A stretch of DNA of 61,823 nucleotides from NCBI RefSeq assembly GCF_029893325.1, contig NZ_JARXWL010000017.1:1-61823 (forward strand). The letters are read 5' to 3'. The translations under genes were made by a program, and so were the position numbers. The notes under the pieces are model-generated. The model was not told where the DNA came from. It saw only the letters and a list, made by a program, of their open reading frames with translations, and ran no database searches. This DNA is from Enterococcus sp. PF1-24 (GTDB lineage Bacteria > Bacillota > Bacilli > Lactobacillales > Enterococcaceae). Below are positions 18,928-28,525 of the stretch, one piece after another; the first letter of the stretch is position 1, and each line of letters begins with the position of its first letter.

Positions 18928-20049
18928 TTAGCGCTTATCTTTTTTCCATAAGGGCAAAGTTATATTCTCATAAGTCAGCGGATCTAAATTAGTTACAGTA
19001 ATTCCTAAGAGGCGAATGCCTTTTTCCAGACCTAAAACTTCTTCCCAAATCAAACTGGCTTCAGAAAAAATCTTTTCTTTTTGATAAAGATAGTCTTTTA
19101 AAGTATGGCGTTTCGTGATTGTTGTAAAATCAGTATAGCGGACTTTTAAAACGACGGTCTTACCATGCTTTTGTTCTTTCATCAAAGAGTTAGCCACTCG
19201 TTCTGCTAATAGACGCAATTGACTTAAAACTTCATCTTCTGTATTTAGAACCTTTCCATAAGTATGCTCTTTACCAACAGATTTACGATCTCGTTCAATA
19301 TTAACTGGCGAAAGATGAATCCCCCGGACTTTTCGATATAAAGAATAGCCCATTTTGCCAAAGCGCCGAATTAATTCCATTTCGGAGATTTCATATAAAT
19401 CGCCACCAGTAAAAATCCCCAACTCGTGCATTTTAGGAACAGTTTTTTTACCAATACCATGAAATTTTTCGATTGGCAACTTTTTTAAAAAAGCTTCTGC
19501 TTCTTCAGGCACAATGCAAGTTAAGCCTTTAGGTTTTTCAAAATCCGAAGCCAATTTTGCTAAAAATTTATTATAGCTGACACCAGCGGAACAAGTTAGA
19601 TGAAGTTCCTGCCAAATATCATATTGAATCAAGCGAGCAATTTTAATCGCCGAGCTGCTACCAATTTTATTTTCGGTAACATCTAAATAAGCTTCATCAA
19701 TTGAAACTGGTTCAACCAAATCAGTATAACGATGAAAGATTTGCCGGACTTGCGTGGAAATAGCTTGATATTTTTGCCGGTCACCATCTTTAAAAATAGC
19801 TTTAGGACATAACTCGTAAGCCTTCTGAGCACTCATCGCTGAATGAATACCGTATTGGCGAGCAATATAATTGGCTGTCGTAACCACCCCACGACCACCC
19901 GTATCGCTAGGATGACGAGCAATCACTAATGGTTTCCCCACTAAACTAGGATCATCTCGTTCTTCCACCGAAGCAAAAAAAGCATCCATATCAATATGAA
20001 TAATCTTGCGAGAGGTATCATTAGTTAAAGGAAATTGTAAGTCTACCAT
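18928..20049 (-). CDS. dinB: DNA polymerase IV (DinB)
   Basis: This 373-residue Y-family polymerase has the palm motifs [12 protein letters not shown] and VSIDEAYLD, then helix-hairpin-helix and little-finger domains. It performs translesion synthesis. The start has GAGGTGAG upstream. A perfect GAAC-N4-GTTC LexA box lies over its promoter, so SOS induction is expected. The 233 bp downstream (18695-18927) show no gene. Confidence 0.95.
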   Translation of the reverse strand: MVDLQFPLTNDTSRKIIHIDMDAFFASVEERDDPSLVGKPLVIARHPSDTGGRGVVTTANYIARQYGIHSAMSAQKAYELCPKAIFKDGDRQKYQAISTQVRQIFHRYTDLVEPVSIDEAYLDVTENKIGSSSAIKIARLIQYDIWQELHLTCSAGVSYNKFLAKLASDFEKPKGLTCIVPEEAEAFLKKLPIEKFHGIGKKTVPKMHELGIFTGGDLYEISEMELIRRFGKMGYSLYRKVRGIHLSPVNIERDRKSVGKEHTYGKVLNTEDEVLSQLRLLAERVANSLMKEQKHGKTVVLKVRYTDFTTITKRHTLKDYLYQKEKIFSEASLIWEEVLGLEKGIRLLGITVTNLDPLTYENITLPLWKKDKR

Positions 20050-20087
20050 CTGCTCACCTCTTCACTACCAAAAAATTATTACTCTCT

Positions 20088-20110
20088 ATTATACATCGAA
20101 CAAGCGTTCT
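20088..20110 (-). promoter_or_regulatory. dinB promoter -10 and LexA (SOS) box
   Basis: CGAACAAGCGTTCT at 20097-20110 matches the Gram-positive SOS box. On the minus strand it lies just upstream of the -10 TATAAT (20093-20088), where LexA binding would block the polymerase. The -35 is weak. Confidence 0.85.
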
Positions 20111-20203
20111 TTTCCAGTTTTTAGCATTAACTAGTTATATATCCTTATTTTAACACTAGTTAAGAAATAATTAATAAACAGTTAAGCCGCTATTTAAATT
20201 TGT

Positions 20204-20232
20204 TTGACAAAATAAATTTAGCAAGTTAAGGT
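20204..20232 (+). promoter_or_regulatory. Promoter of the ABC transporter operon
   Basis: -35 TTGACA (20204-20209), 17-nt spacer, weak -10 TAAGGT (20227-20232). Confidence 0.5.
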
Positions 20233-20261
20233 TAATTTTGATATGAAGACAAGGAGCATTT

Positions 20262-21173
20262 ATGGAAAATATTATAGCCATTCAGCAATTATCCAAAAAA
20301 TTTGGTAACACGCAGGCACTAACAAATATTGATTTGAATATTAAGCAAGGTGAGATTTACGGTTTAATCGGTCGCAACGGTGCCGGAAAAACTACCTTAT
20401 TAAAAACAATCGCTGGTCTTTTACCTACTACAGCTGGTCATATTCATTTATTCAATCAACCTGCTTCACCCGCAACTTTAAAACGCGTAGGCTGCTTAGT
20501 TGAAACACCAACGGCTTTTAATGAACTGACAGCCAGCCAAAATCTTCATTATTATTGTAAACTTTGGGGGCTTATTGATAAAAATCTAGTTGCAGAAACA
20601 TTACAATTAGTTGATTTAACAGCTGACTCTAAAAAGAAATTCAAAGATTTCTCTTTGGGAATGAAGCAAAAACTTGGTTTAGCAATTGCTCTTTTAAAGA
20701 AACCGGACTTATTGCTCTTAGATGAACCGACTAACGGCCTTGACCCAATGGCAATTGTTACTTTCCGAAAACTAATATTAAAACTCAATCAAGAAAAAAA
20801 CATGACTATTTTAATTTCTAGTCATGTTTTAGATGAACTTTTTCATGTTGCAACCCGCTTTGGTTTTATTAATGAAGGCCAAATTTTTCAAGAAATCTCA
20901 AAAAACGAATTTATTGAAGCCAGCCAAGAATTAATTCAGCTCCAAGTGAATGATATTGCTAAAGCCACCACTGTTTTGCAAACAATTGGAATCAACAATT
21001 ATAAAGTTATTTCTGAAAATCAAATTTATATTTATGATTTACAACTAGCTACAGCTGATATTAATCATGCTTTAGTCATAGCTGGTGTTAAGGTGGCAGA
21101 AATTTATAAAGAAGGGCAAACCTTGGAAGATTACTTTAAAGAATTAATGAATTTATTAGGGGGCGAAAAATAA
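20262..21173 (+). CDS. ABC transporter ATP-binding protein, BcrA type
   Basis: The 303-residue ATPase has Walker A GRNGAGKTT, signature FSLGMKQKLG and Walker B LLLLDEPTNGLDP, followed by the extended C-terminal domain found in bacitracin/lantibiotic-type (BcrA/DrrA) exporters. AAGGAG precedes the ATG. The permease gene starts immediately after its stop with no gap. A two-component system lies convergent downstream, a partner often controlling such transporters. The substrate, perhaps an antimicrobial peptide, is inferred. Confidence 0.85.
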   Translation: MENIIAIQQLSKKFGNTQALTNIDLNIKQGEIYGLIGRNGAGKTTLLKTIAGLLPTTAGHIHLFNQPASPATLKRVGCLVETPTAFNELTASQNLHYYCKLWGLIDKNLVAETLQLVDLTADSKKKFKDFSLGMKQKLGLAIALLKKPDLLLLDEPTNGLDPMAIVTFRKLILKLNQEKNMTILISSHVLDELFHVATRFGFINEGQIFQEISKNEFIEASQELIQLQVNDIAKATTVLQTIGINNYKVISENQIYIYDLQLATADINHALVIAGVKVAEIYKEGQTLEDYFKELMNLLGGEK

Positions 21174-21908
21174 ATGCTCAATATGTTACGTGCGGAAAGT
21201 TATCGTTTAATTCATAGTCGTTCTTTTTGGTTAAGCCAACTCATGTTAATTATTTTAAACTGGTTTTATTTATTTAATGCTGCTAGTTTTTATATCACAA
21301 TTAATTCAAGTAAGCCGGTTGAACTTCTCAATCCAATTAGCGGTGTAGATGCATTACAAAATTCCATTAGTAGTGCTAATTTTCTCAATCTATTCCCTTT
21401 ATTCCTTTTAGTCATTGGCACCGATTTTACTAAAGGGACTTTAAAAAATATTTTAGTAAGTGATTTTTCTCGCAAGAAAATCTTTTATACTAAATTTTTA
21501 GTTTTTAGTATTTTTGCCTTTTTACAATTAGCACTACTGGAAATTACTAATTTACTAATAGTCACTTTAAGATATGGTTTTGGAAAAATGACGATGACCT
21601 TTTTCAGCCAGCATTTATTAGCTTTTATCCATCAATGGTGGCTTTTAATAGCAATTTTTTCTTTCGCATATTTATTATTAATTATCAGTAAAAGTCGTGT
21701 AACTACTATTCTTTTGACCCTTGTACTTTTTCTATTTTTAGCTCTGGCAACAAGAATTACTCAAAATTCATTTTTGACTTATTTTGATTTTGCTGGCAAT
21801 ATCCAATTGGCAGCAAAAAATACTAATGAAAAATATCTAATAGCAGCTGGTTTTATTATCGTTACCAGCCTGTTAGCCAGCCGAATTTTCCAGAAACAAA
21901 ATAACTAA
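21174..21908 (+). CDS. ABC transporter permease
   Basis: The 244-residue protein has about six hydrophobic segments in the ABC-2 pattern (for example NFLNLFPLFLLVIGTDFTKG, a loop characteristic of this family). It has no ATPase motif and is coupled head-to-tail to the ATPase gene. Together they should form a Bcr/Lan-type exporter in the membrane. Confidence 0.8.
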   Translation: MLNMLRAESYRLIHSRSFWLSQLMLIILNWFYLFNAASFYITINSSKPVELLNPISGVDALQNSISSANFLNLFPLFLLVIGTDFTKGTLKNILVSDFSRKKIFYTKFLVFSIFAFLQLALLEITNLLIVTLRYGFGKMTMTFFSQHLLAFIHQWWLLIAIFSFAYLLLIISKSRVTTILLTLVLFLFLALATRITQNSFLTYFDFAGNIQLAAKNTNEKYLIAAGFIIVTSLLASRIFQKQNN

Positions 21909-21950
21909 AAAACAGTCCCTGCAACTTTTCAGATTGCCGGGGCTGTTTTC
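21909..21950. terminator. Bidirectional terminator
   Basis: ACAGTCCCTGCAA pairs with TTGCCGGGGCTGT, allowing G-U pairs, with A- and T-runs. It lies between the convergent permease and histidine kinase genes. Confidence 0.75.
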
Positions 21951-22836
21951 ATAATTTTTCAAAAATAATCTTCACTTCAAATATTTCCTCAGCTACTGAA
22001 ATTTCCATCTTTCCTTGTAGCTTAGTGACTAATTCTTGAATTATATATAGGCCTAAGCCAGAATTTTGGCTTTTACGGGATAAATCTTCTGTGTAAAACC
22101 GCTCCGTTAAACGGCTAGGCTCCATGATTGGTTGTAACAACTGATTTTTAGCAATCAATTGAATCCCACCTTGTTGCTCTTGTTGTAAAATCACTTCACC
22201 AGGCCCAACGCCATGAAGCAACATATTTCCTAATAAATTTTGAACAATGCGTGTCAAAGCATTTTTATCAGCAATCATCGTAAGACCTGGCTGAATAGTT
22301 GGTAGCAATTCAAATTCTTCTGCTACAAAAGCTTCATACATGGCTAATAGCGCCTCTTCTACTACATTCGTAACTGAAACTTGTTCCAGTTCAAAAACAT
22401 AACGACCTTCACTTAAACGATTATAATCTAGCAACAACTCTAATCGCTCCTCTACCTGAGTTAAGTTAGTTACAACCTTTTTCAACAATTCTTTTTGTTG
22501 ATAAGCATCAACTTCTTGCTCCTCTAAAAACTGCGTGTACCCCATCGCCACCGTTAAAGGTGTTCGTAAATCGTGCGAAATATTATTAATCGCTTGATCT
22601 AATTCCTTTTTTGAAGCCGTCACTGCTTGTTGTAGTTGCTTTTTTTCACGCAAAAGCTGATTGGTTTCTTGAACTAAATTTTTTAAAAAAGGATTATTAG
22701 ATTTCATTTGCAACTCTTGATTGGTTTGCTGATTACCAATTGAAGTTAATTGTTGCTTTAATGAACGAATGTCAATTAATAAATAAGTTAAATATGAAAC
22801 AACGATTATTAGCAGTAAACCACAAATAAGGATCAT
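21949..22836 (-). CDS. Sensor histidine kinase
   Basis: The 295-residue kinase has an N-terminal hydrophobic helix (MILICGLLLIIVVSYLTYLL), a short coiled linker, the H-box NNISHDLRTPLTV and the ATPase motifs NLLGNMLLHG and GLGLYIIQEL. Only one membrane helix and no large sensor domain are evident, so it may sense through a partner or within the membrane. ATG 22836 has GGTGGA upstream and begins 1 nt after the response regulator stop; the frame is open further upstream without a better start. Confidence 0.88.
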   Translation of the reverse strand: MILICGLLLIIVVSYLTYLLIDIRSLKQQLTSIGNQQTNQELQMKSNNPFLKNLVQETNQLLREKKQLQQAVTASKKELDQAINNISHDLRTPLTVAMGYTQFLEEQEVDAYQQKELLKKVVTNLTQVEERLELLLDYNRLSEGRYVFELEQVSVTNVVEEALLAMYEAFVAEEFELLPTIQPGLTMIADKNALTRIVQNLLGNMLLHGVGPGEVILQQEQQGGIQLIAKNQLLQPIMEPSRLTERFYTEDLSRKSQNSGLGLYIIQELVTKLQGKMEISVAEEIFEVKIIFEKL

Positions 22837-22837
22837 T

Positions 22838-23536
22838 TTACAGTCCACCTTTTTCAGCAAGCCTAATTCCAATACCCCAAACTGTGTCAATATAAGCTTC
22901 TTCTTCATCCAAAGCTTTTATTTTTTTTCGCAAATTACTAATATGCACATTAATGGTATTTTCATCTCCATAATAAGGCTCTTGCCAAATTTCTTGATAT
23001 AAGGCTTCTTTCGTGTACACCCGTTTAGGATGGGCAATTAATAATTGTAAAATTTCAAATTCTTTACGTTTTAATAATAATCGTTGCCCCTGACAACTAA
23101 TCTGAAAAGAATCAGGATGAAGTGTCAAATTTTTAAAAGTTATCGTAGTTGGTTGATCAATATCTTTTGCAACAACGCTACTTCTTAATTGTACAACGAT
23201 TCGAGCCTGTAACTCATTAATATCAAAAGGCTTCGTGATATAATCATTGGCGCCAGCTAACAACAACTTGGTAATTTCACTTTTTTCACTTACTGCGGTT
23301 AACATAATCACGGGTATATTGGAAAGCTTACGAATTTCCTTTAAAACTTCTTCTCCCGTTTTACCTGGTAACATGCGATCCAATAAAACCAAATCAAAAG
23401 TATCTGACTGAAATTGTAATAAACCTTCTGTACCAGAAAAAGCTGCTACCACCTGATAATCTAGCTGTAAAAATTGGCATAACATTTCATTAACATCATT
23501 ATTATCTTCTACAATTAAAATTTTCTTTTTCATCAT
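22838..23536 (-). CDS. OmpR-family response regulator
   Basis: The 232-residue protein has a receiver domain with acidic residues near the N-terminus (VEDN), phospho-acceptor Asp in LVLLDRMLPG, conserved Thr (MLTA) and Lys (TKPF). The C-terminal winged helix ends ENTINVHISNLRKKI. It pairs with the kinase immediately downstream. The convergent BcrAB-like transporter is a plausible target, but no binding site was identified. Confidence 0.92.
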   Translation of the reverse strand: MMKKKILIVEDNNDVNEMLCQFLQLDYQVVAAFSGTEGLLQFQSDTFDLVLLDRMLPGKTGEEVLKEIRKLSNIPVIMLTAVSEKSEITKLLLAGANDYITKPFDINELQARIVVQLRSSVVAKDIDQPTTITFKNLTLHPDSFQISCQGQRLLLKRKEFEILQLLIAHPKRVYTKEALYQEIWQEPYYGDENTINVHISNLRKKIKALDEEEAYIDTVWGIGIRLAEKGGL

Positions 23537-23578
23537 TTATTATCCCTTTTATAAATATTTAATTGTTAACTCAAAAAA

Positions 23579-24457
23579 TTATAATTCATGATACGCTTGG
23601 TAAACGGCTTGTTTTTTCAAATTATGCTTTTTAGCAATTTCTTTAATCGCGACTTTAGGTGAAGTTCCTTGTTGCACTAATGTTTCCACTTGCGCTTTTA
23701 AATCTACTGCCTCGATTTCTTCAGAGTCAACTGTCACATCATCTGCTTCAGAAAAACCAGCAACTAATAAACAGCACTCACCTTTTAGCTCATTTTCCGC
23801 TAAATAATCCGTTAACTCTGCCAAACTACCTCTTAAATATTCTTCATGAATTTTCGTCAACTCACGACAAATTACAGCTTGGCGACTGCCGCCAAAAACT
23901 TCTTGCATCACAGTAACCGTATTTTTCATACGATAAGGGGATTCATAAAAAATACTGGTCTGTAAATCTTGAACCAATGGTTGTAAAAAAGCGACTTGCT
24001 CTTTCTTTTTTCGTGGTAAAAAACCATAAAAAGTAAAAGGTTGCGGATTTAAGCCAGAAGCAATTAAAGCTGTTACGCCAGCTGTTGGTCCCGGTAAAGC
24101 CACCACATTGATTTCTGCTTGAATACAAGCTTTAACTAATTCATGACCGGGATCGCTAATGGAAGGCATGCCAGCATCACTCACTTGAGCGATTGACTGC
24201 CCTGCATTTAATAGCTCTAACAACTGGGGAATCCGCTCACGATAATTATGCTCATGTAAACTTTTCTGAGAAGTGCTGATTTCATAATGATTTAACAATT
24301 TTTGCGTATTACGAGTATCTTCACTGGCAATTAAAGCGACCTCTTTTAAAATTTTGACGCTGCGAAAAGTCATATCTTCTAAATTGCCAATTGGTGTAGG
24401 CACTAAATATAAAATTCCTTTTACTTGATTCCCACTAAAACTTTTTTGTTTTAACAA
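23579..24457 (-). CDS. rsmI: 16S rRNA 2'-O-methyltransferase RsmI
   Basis: RsmI methylates the ribose of C1402 of 16S rRNA. The tetrapyrrole-methylase fold is clear: LYLVPTPIGNLEDMTFR, ASEDTRNTQKLLNHY, VSDAGMPSISDPG and ALPGPTAGVTALIASG. The frame extends upstream to 24532, but that stretch lies inside a terminator hairpin. I therefore take the TTG at 24457 with AGGA about 9 nt upstream, giving 292 residues, the usual length. Confidence 0.93.
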   Translation of the reverse strand: MLKQKSFSGNQVKGILYLVPTPIGNLEDMTFRSVKILKEVALIASEDTRNTQKLLNHYEISTSQKSLHEHNYRERIPQLLELLNAGQSIAQVSDAGMPSISDPGHELVKACIQAEINVVALPGPTAGVTALIASGLNPQPFTFYGFLPRKKKEQVAFLQPLVQDLQTSIFYESPYRMKNTVTVMQEVFGGSRQAVICRELTKIHEEYLRGSLAELTDYLAENELKGECCLLVAGFSEADDVTVDSEEIEAVDLKAQVETLVQQGTSPKVAIKEIAKKHNLKKQAVYQAYHEL

Positions 24458-24469
24458 ACCCTCACATCC

Positions 24470-24527
24470 TATCTTAAAAAGAAAACTGGAACAGCTAGCC
24501 CTTTGCAAAGAGGCAAGTTCCAGTTTT
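24470..24527 (-). terminator. Terminator between yabA and rsmI
   Basis: AAAACTGGAAC (24482-24492) and GTTCCAGTTTT (24517-24527) pair. On the minus strand the stem is followed by TTTTCTTTTT. It suggests the dnaX-to-yabA transcript ends, or is attenuated, before rsmI. Confidence 0.75.
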
Positions 24528-24540
24528 ATCAATACCTATT

Positions 24541-24885
24541 TTACTTATCAATTAGACTTAAGCAAAAAAGACAAGGACTATCTTTTTCGCGGCGGGTACC
24601 ATAATAATCATAACAAACATGGAACCCTTCTTCATAAATTTTTTCTAAATTTTTACGGGCTTGGGAAGGCGGGGCATTTTTTTTATCTTTAGTAGCCGCT
24701 TGTTCTTCTTGCGTAATCTCTCTTAGATGTTCCCGTAAACGCTGATTTTCCATCTCTAAAGTAGCATTTTTTTCAACGACTTGTTGGAAAACTTCTTTCA
24801 TTTCTACCAACTCATCTAAGGTTTTCCGCAATTCGTTCTCTAAACAATTCAAGCCATCATATAATGAACGCTTATCCAAGGTCAT
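24541..24885 (-). CDS. yabA: Replication initiation control protein YabA
   Basis: The 114-residue protein has an N-terminal coiled coil and a C-terminal zinc motif (HVCYDYYG then CLFCLSL). YabA binds DnaA and DnaN and restrains re-initiation. Its start overlaps the ricT end by 14 nt, indicating coupled translation. Confidence 0.92.
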   Translation of the reverse strand: MTLDKRSLYDGLNCLENELRKTLDELVEMKEVFQQVVEKNATLEMENQRLREHLREITQEEQAATKDKKNAPPSQARKNLEKIYEEGFHVCYDYYGTRREKDSPCLFCLSLIDK

Positions 24886-25699
24886 CCCCCACTTTAGCTG
24901 TTACTTGTTTCAATTCTTCATGCGTATATTCTACTGGCGTTTCTCGACCTACCAGCCGAACCCGCACGACACGATTTAATAAATTCAAACCAATAACTTT
25001 CCCCTTACCATCAGGGGTTAAAATTTCTTTGCCGTAATCAGGTAATTCTTTTTTGGCAACTTTATATTCATCATTTTCATATTTCAAACAACACATTAAA
25101 CGACTGCATAAACCTGAAATTTTTGTTGGATTTAATGACAAACCTTGATCTTTCGCCATTTTAATTGATACTGGTATAAAATCGCCTAAAAAAGTCGAGC
25201 AACATAGCTGGCGCCCACAAGGACCAATCCCACCTAAAAATTTCGCTTCATCACGAACACCTACTTGGCGTAACTCGATTCGCGTCCGGAAAATGCCGGC
25301 TAAATCTTTAACTAATTCACGAAAATCAATCCGACCATCTGCTGTAAAAGAAAAAACAATTTTACTACGGTCAAAAGTAAATTCCGCATGAATTAATTTC
25401 ATATCTAGTTCATGAGCACGAATTCTTTCTTTAGCAATTTTAAAAGCATCCGCTGCCTCTTGCTGATTTTCGGCATCTCTTAGTAAATCATTTTCTGTTG
25501 CTTTTTGTAAAATCGGTTTTATTTCTTCAGGCAAGTCACTAGCGTCAATTTCAATTTTTGGAATTGCAACGGTTGCTAGATATCTCGCTTGCTGAGCTTC
25601 CACAAGTACGCGATCATTATATGTATACTCAGCTTTCCCAGGTGAATAATAATAGATGTGTCCAGCTGGACGATGACGAACACCTACAACTTCTACCAT
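24872..25699 (-). CDS. ricT: RicT/YaaT, PSP1-domain protein
   Basis: The 275-residue protein has the PSP1 fold with the cysteine clusters GPCGRQLCCS and SGLCSRLMCCLKYEND. In Bacillus RicT these help bind iron-sulfur clusters in the RicAFT complex that guides RNase Y. It sits between holB and yabA as in other Firmicutes. Confidence 0.9.
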   Translation of the reverse strand: MVEVVGVRHRPAGHIYYYSPGKAEYTYNDRVLVEAQQARYLATVAIPKIEIDASDLPEEIKPILQKATENDLLRDAENQQEAADAFKIAKERIRAHELDMKLIHAEFTFDRSKIVFSFTADGRIDFRELVKDLAGIFRTRIELRQVGVRDEAKFLGGIGPCGRQLCCSTFLGDFIPVSIKMAKDQGLSLNPTKISGLCSRLMCCLKYENDEYKVAKKELPDYGKEILTPDGKGKVIGLNLLNRVVRVRLVGRETPVEYTHEELKQVTAKVGDDLG

Positions 25700-25720
25700 T
25701 CGAAAAAGCCTCCTCTTAAT

Positions 25721-26674
25721 TTATATTTGAGTGTTCCAACCAAGAATTCTAATCGTCAACTGCTCCGTCACTCCTTGAAAAGCAACATTAGCAGCCAATT
25801 TTTGTTCTGCCTCTAAAATCAGATGCAGCTGTTGATTAATTTTGATAACTTCTTGCTTTTGATTTTTTTTAACTAGCTCTTGTAGATGCTGTTGAAAAAA
25901 ATACATTAACAAGGTTAAAGCAATATTTTGACGTTCCTTATCAGGCAAGACTTTTAGCAATTTCTTTTGAATATAAACAAAGGCTTGCGGATCTTTTTTG
26001 CTTAAGTAATCAAACCATTGGCAGACAGACTCTTTAACTTCATTAAACCATTCCTTTTGCGAGATTTCAACTGCTTTCTCAAAGCTGTTGGTTAATGCTG
26101 TTAGAATTCCGGCATTTTGCGATGAAATGCCAGCTGCAACCAATTTTTTCTGCAAATTATCAGCAGAAAGTGCTTGAAAATGAATCACCTGACAACGTGA
26201 TTGAATCGTTGGTAAAATTCGCCCTAAAGCTGCTGTTTCTAAAATCGCTAAAATCTTACCAGAAGGCTCTTCCAAAAATTTTAATAAACTATTGGCGGCA
26301 CTACTATTCATTTTTTCAGCATCTTTTAAAATAAAAACTTTACTTTTAGACTCAAAACCACTTTTAGCAAATTCAGCTTGCAAATTACGAATCTGTTCCA
26401 CTTTAATACTTTGCCCATCTGGTTCAACAATAATCACATCGGGATGAACACCTTCGGCAATTCGGCGACAGTTATTACAAGCTTCACAAGGTTGCCCTTC
26501 AGTTCCCTCAAGGCAAAAAAATGCCTGCGTCAGCCATAGAGCCACTTCATGTTTACCAGTGCCATTATCCCCTTCAAAAAGATAAGCATGAGCTAAGCGC
26601 TCATGCTTCAAACTGCGAAGAAGTTGCGTCAAAACAACTGGCTGAGTCTCAAAAAAAGTCGCTGATTCTTTCAT
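25721..26674 (-). CDS. holB: DNA polymerase III delta' subunit
   Basis: This is the clamp-loader subunit, 317 residues. It has the P-loop-like GDNGTGKHEVA, a zinc module (CEACNNCRR) and the sensor-type segment NSLLKFLEEPS. ATG 26674 has GGAGGCG six nt upstream; an ATG four codons earlier would place the ribosome site inside the gene. It follows darA in the conserved replication block. Confidence 0.93.
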   Translation of the reverse strand: MKESATFFETQPVVLTQLLRSLKHERLAHAYLFEGDNGTGKHEVALWLTQAFFCLEGTEGQPCEACNNCRRIAEGVHPDVIIVEPDGQSIKVEQIRNLQAEFAKSGFESKSKVFILKDAEKMNSSAANSLLKFLEEPSGKILAILETAALGRILPTIQSRCQVIHFQALSADNLQKKLVAAGISSQNAGILTALTNSFEKAVEISQKEWFNEVKESVCQWFDYLSKKDPQAFVYIQKKLLKVLPDKERQNIALTLLMYFFQQHLQELVKKNQKQEVIKINQQLHLILEAEQKLAANVAFQGVTEQLTIRILGWNTQI

Positions 26675-26704
26675 AAACGCCTCCATGTTTTATTCGTCAC
26701 TTCA

Positions 26705-27034
26705 TTAATATTGATGGAACCCTTCAACTGGTAAAACAAAGACCGTTGAACCGCCCACTTCTACTTCAACTGGATAAGGAATTTGGCTATCCATTGATAA
26801 ATCTAAAGTTACAGGTGTTGAAACAAATTGTTTTCTAGATTGACAAGTCTTTTTAATCAACTCTAAAGTTGCTTCTACTCTTTCATCATCAACCCCAATA
26901 ATAAAGGTACTGTTGCCGGCTTTTAAGAAACCACCAGTTGAAGAAAGTTTCGTTGCACGAATATTAGCATCAATAAATTCATTAGCCAATCGATTGCTAT
27001 CTTTATCTTGAACAATTGCTAAAATCAGTTTCAT
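26705..27034 (-). CDS. darA: Cyclic di-AMP receptor DarA (PstA)
   Basis: The 109-residue PII-like trimeric protein (MKLILAIVQDKDSNRLANEF) binds cyclic di-AMP. TGGFLKAGNSTFIIG contains the usual nucleotide-contact region. ATG 27034 gives the family's normal length and a correctly spaced AAAGGA; an ATG two codons earlier is too close. Confidence 0.92.
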   Translation of the reverse strand: MKLILAIVQDKDSNRLANEFIDANIRATKLSSTGGFLKAGNSTFIIGVDDERVEATLELIKKTCQSRKQFVSTPVTLDLSMDSQIPYPVEVEVGGSTVFVLPVEGFHQY

Positions 27035-27069
27035 TTTCATTCATCCTTTCAAAGTAGATTCTTCAAAAA

Positions 27070-27714
27070 TTAATAGCCGAAATATTCTGGATAGCGAGTT
27101 AAAATCGCTTGTAGTGAATCTTGAACAACTTGCTCAAGTGAAAAACGAGCATCTATTTTATAAATTCTCTCTGGATTACTTTCTGCCATTTTTAAGTAAG
27201 CATGACGGACCCGTTGATGAAACTCTAAACCTTCATTATCTAAACGATCCATTTGATTCATGCGATTTCTTCTGATTCTTTGCAAACCAGTATCTGAATC
27301 AATATCCAAATATAAAGTAAAATCCGGTTTTGTTCCTTCAGTTGCAAATTCGTTAATCTCAGCAATTGCCGGCATGCCAATTCGGCGCCCAGCACCTTGA
27401 TAAGCTAACGAGCTATCAACAAAGCGGTCACATAAAACAATGCCACCTTCTGATAAAACAGGTAAGATTTTTTCAACTAAATGCTGTCTGCGAGCAGCCG
27501 CATATAATAACGCTTCTGTCCGTTCATCCATCGCTTCATTTCTTGGATCTAAAATGATTTTACGAATTTTTTCAGCAATCGCAATCCCCCCAGGTTCACG
27601 GGTTTTAACTAATTTTCTTTTGGCATTGATTTGTAACTTTGGATATAACTCATCCAGCACGCTGGTTTTTCCAGCTCCGTCTGGTCCTTCAATGGTGATA
27701 AATAATCCCTTCAC
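27070..27714 (-). CDS. tmk: Thymidylate kinase
   Basis: Tmk phosphorylates dTMP to dTDP. The P-loop GPDGAGKTS, the DR motif FVDSSLAYQG preceded by LCDR, and TREPGG are present. I take the GTG at 27714 (214 aa) because GGAGG is 7 nt upstream, although the frame continues to 27765 without a better site. Confidence 0.93.
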   Translation of the reverse strand: MKGLFITIEGPDGAGKTSVLDELYPKLQINAKRKLVKTREPGGIAIAEKIRKIILDPRNEAMDERTEALLYAAARRQHLVEKILPVLSEGGIVLCDRFVDSSLAYQGAGRRIGMPAIAEINEFATEGTKPDFTLYLDIDSDTGLQRIRRNRMNQMDRLDNEGLEFHQRVRHAYLKMAESNPERIYKIDARFSLEQVVQDSLQAILTRYPEYFGY

Positions 27715-27798
27715 AATAATCCTCCATCTATCTTCTACTAACTTCATTTTACTAGAAAAGTTCAAAAAAATGAACTAATATAACTGTATTCCTGCAAA

Positions 27799-28395
27799 TT
27801 ATAATTCGCGGCGACCTTCCACTGCTTTTAGCAGAGTAACTTCATCCGCATATTCAATATCGCTACCTACCGCTAAGCCATGAGCTAAGCGAGTTACTTT
27901 TATCCCCGCCGGCTTAATTAAGCGGGACAAATACATTGCTGTGGCTTCTCCGTCAGTCGTGGCATTGGTTGCAATAATTACTTCTTCAACGGCTTCATCA
28001 TGCAAACGTTGCAGTAAGGAAGCAATATTTATATCCTCAGGACCAGTTCCTTCCATCGGTGACAAAACGCCATGAAGCACATGGTATAAACCGCGATACT
28101 CTCGCATTTTTTCCATTGACATGACATCTTTAGGTTCTTCAACTACTAAAATCGTTGAGCGATCCCGCGTGGTATCTTGACAAATTTCGCAAGGATCTTC
28201 TTCCGTAATATTGCCGCAAATACTGCAAAAATGAAGATCACGCTTCACACTTAATAAAGCCTTCGCAAAATCATTAACCACTTCTTCTTTCATATCAAGG
28301 GTATAAAAAGCCAGCCGCGTCGCTGTCTTTTGGCCAATTCCAGGTAATTTCATATAGCTATCAATCAATTTAGCAATTGGTTCAGGATAGTGCAT
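27799..28395 (-). CDS. recR: Recombination mediator RecR
   Basis: The 198-residue protein has the helix-hairpin-helix [15 protein letters not shown], the zinc finger [16 protein letters not shown] and the Toprim segment [14 protein letters not shown]. It works with RecO in loading RecA at gaps. It follows ybaB with a 130-bp gap that holds no gene. Confidence 0.96.
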   Translation of the reverse strand: MHYPEPIAKLIDSYMKLPGIGQKTATRLAFYTLDMKEEVVNDFAKALLSVKRDLHFCSICGNITEEDPCEICQDTTRDRSTILVVEEPKDVMSMEKMREYRGLYHVLHGVLSPMEGTGPEDINIASLLQRLHDEAVEEVIIATNATTDGEATAMYLSRLIKPAGIKVTRLAHGLAVGSDIEYADEVTLLKAVEGRREL

Positions 28396-28525
28396 AATCT
28401 GGCTCCTTACTCATATTAAGTTATTAATTTTTCAGTGAAAAATTAGTTTTAACTTCGTGTTGTATACCATTCAACTACTATGCTTAAATAAGTTAAACTG
28501 GCATTCTCGTTATAAATGAATTTAT

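Noticed and set aside
24458-24532. Longer RsmI starting at TTG 24532
   Set aside because: It would lie in the terminator hairpin after yabA, and the protein would exceed the normal length.
28425-28450. AATTTTTC/GAAAAATT hairpin between ybaB and recR as a terminator
   Set aside because: No T-run follows in the direction of transcription.
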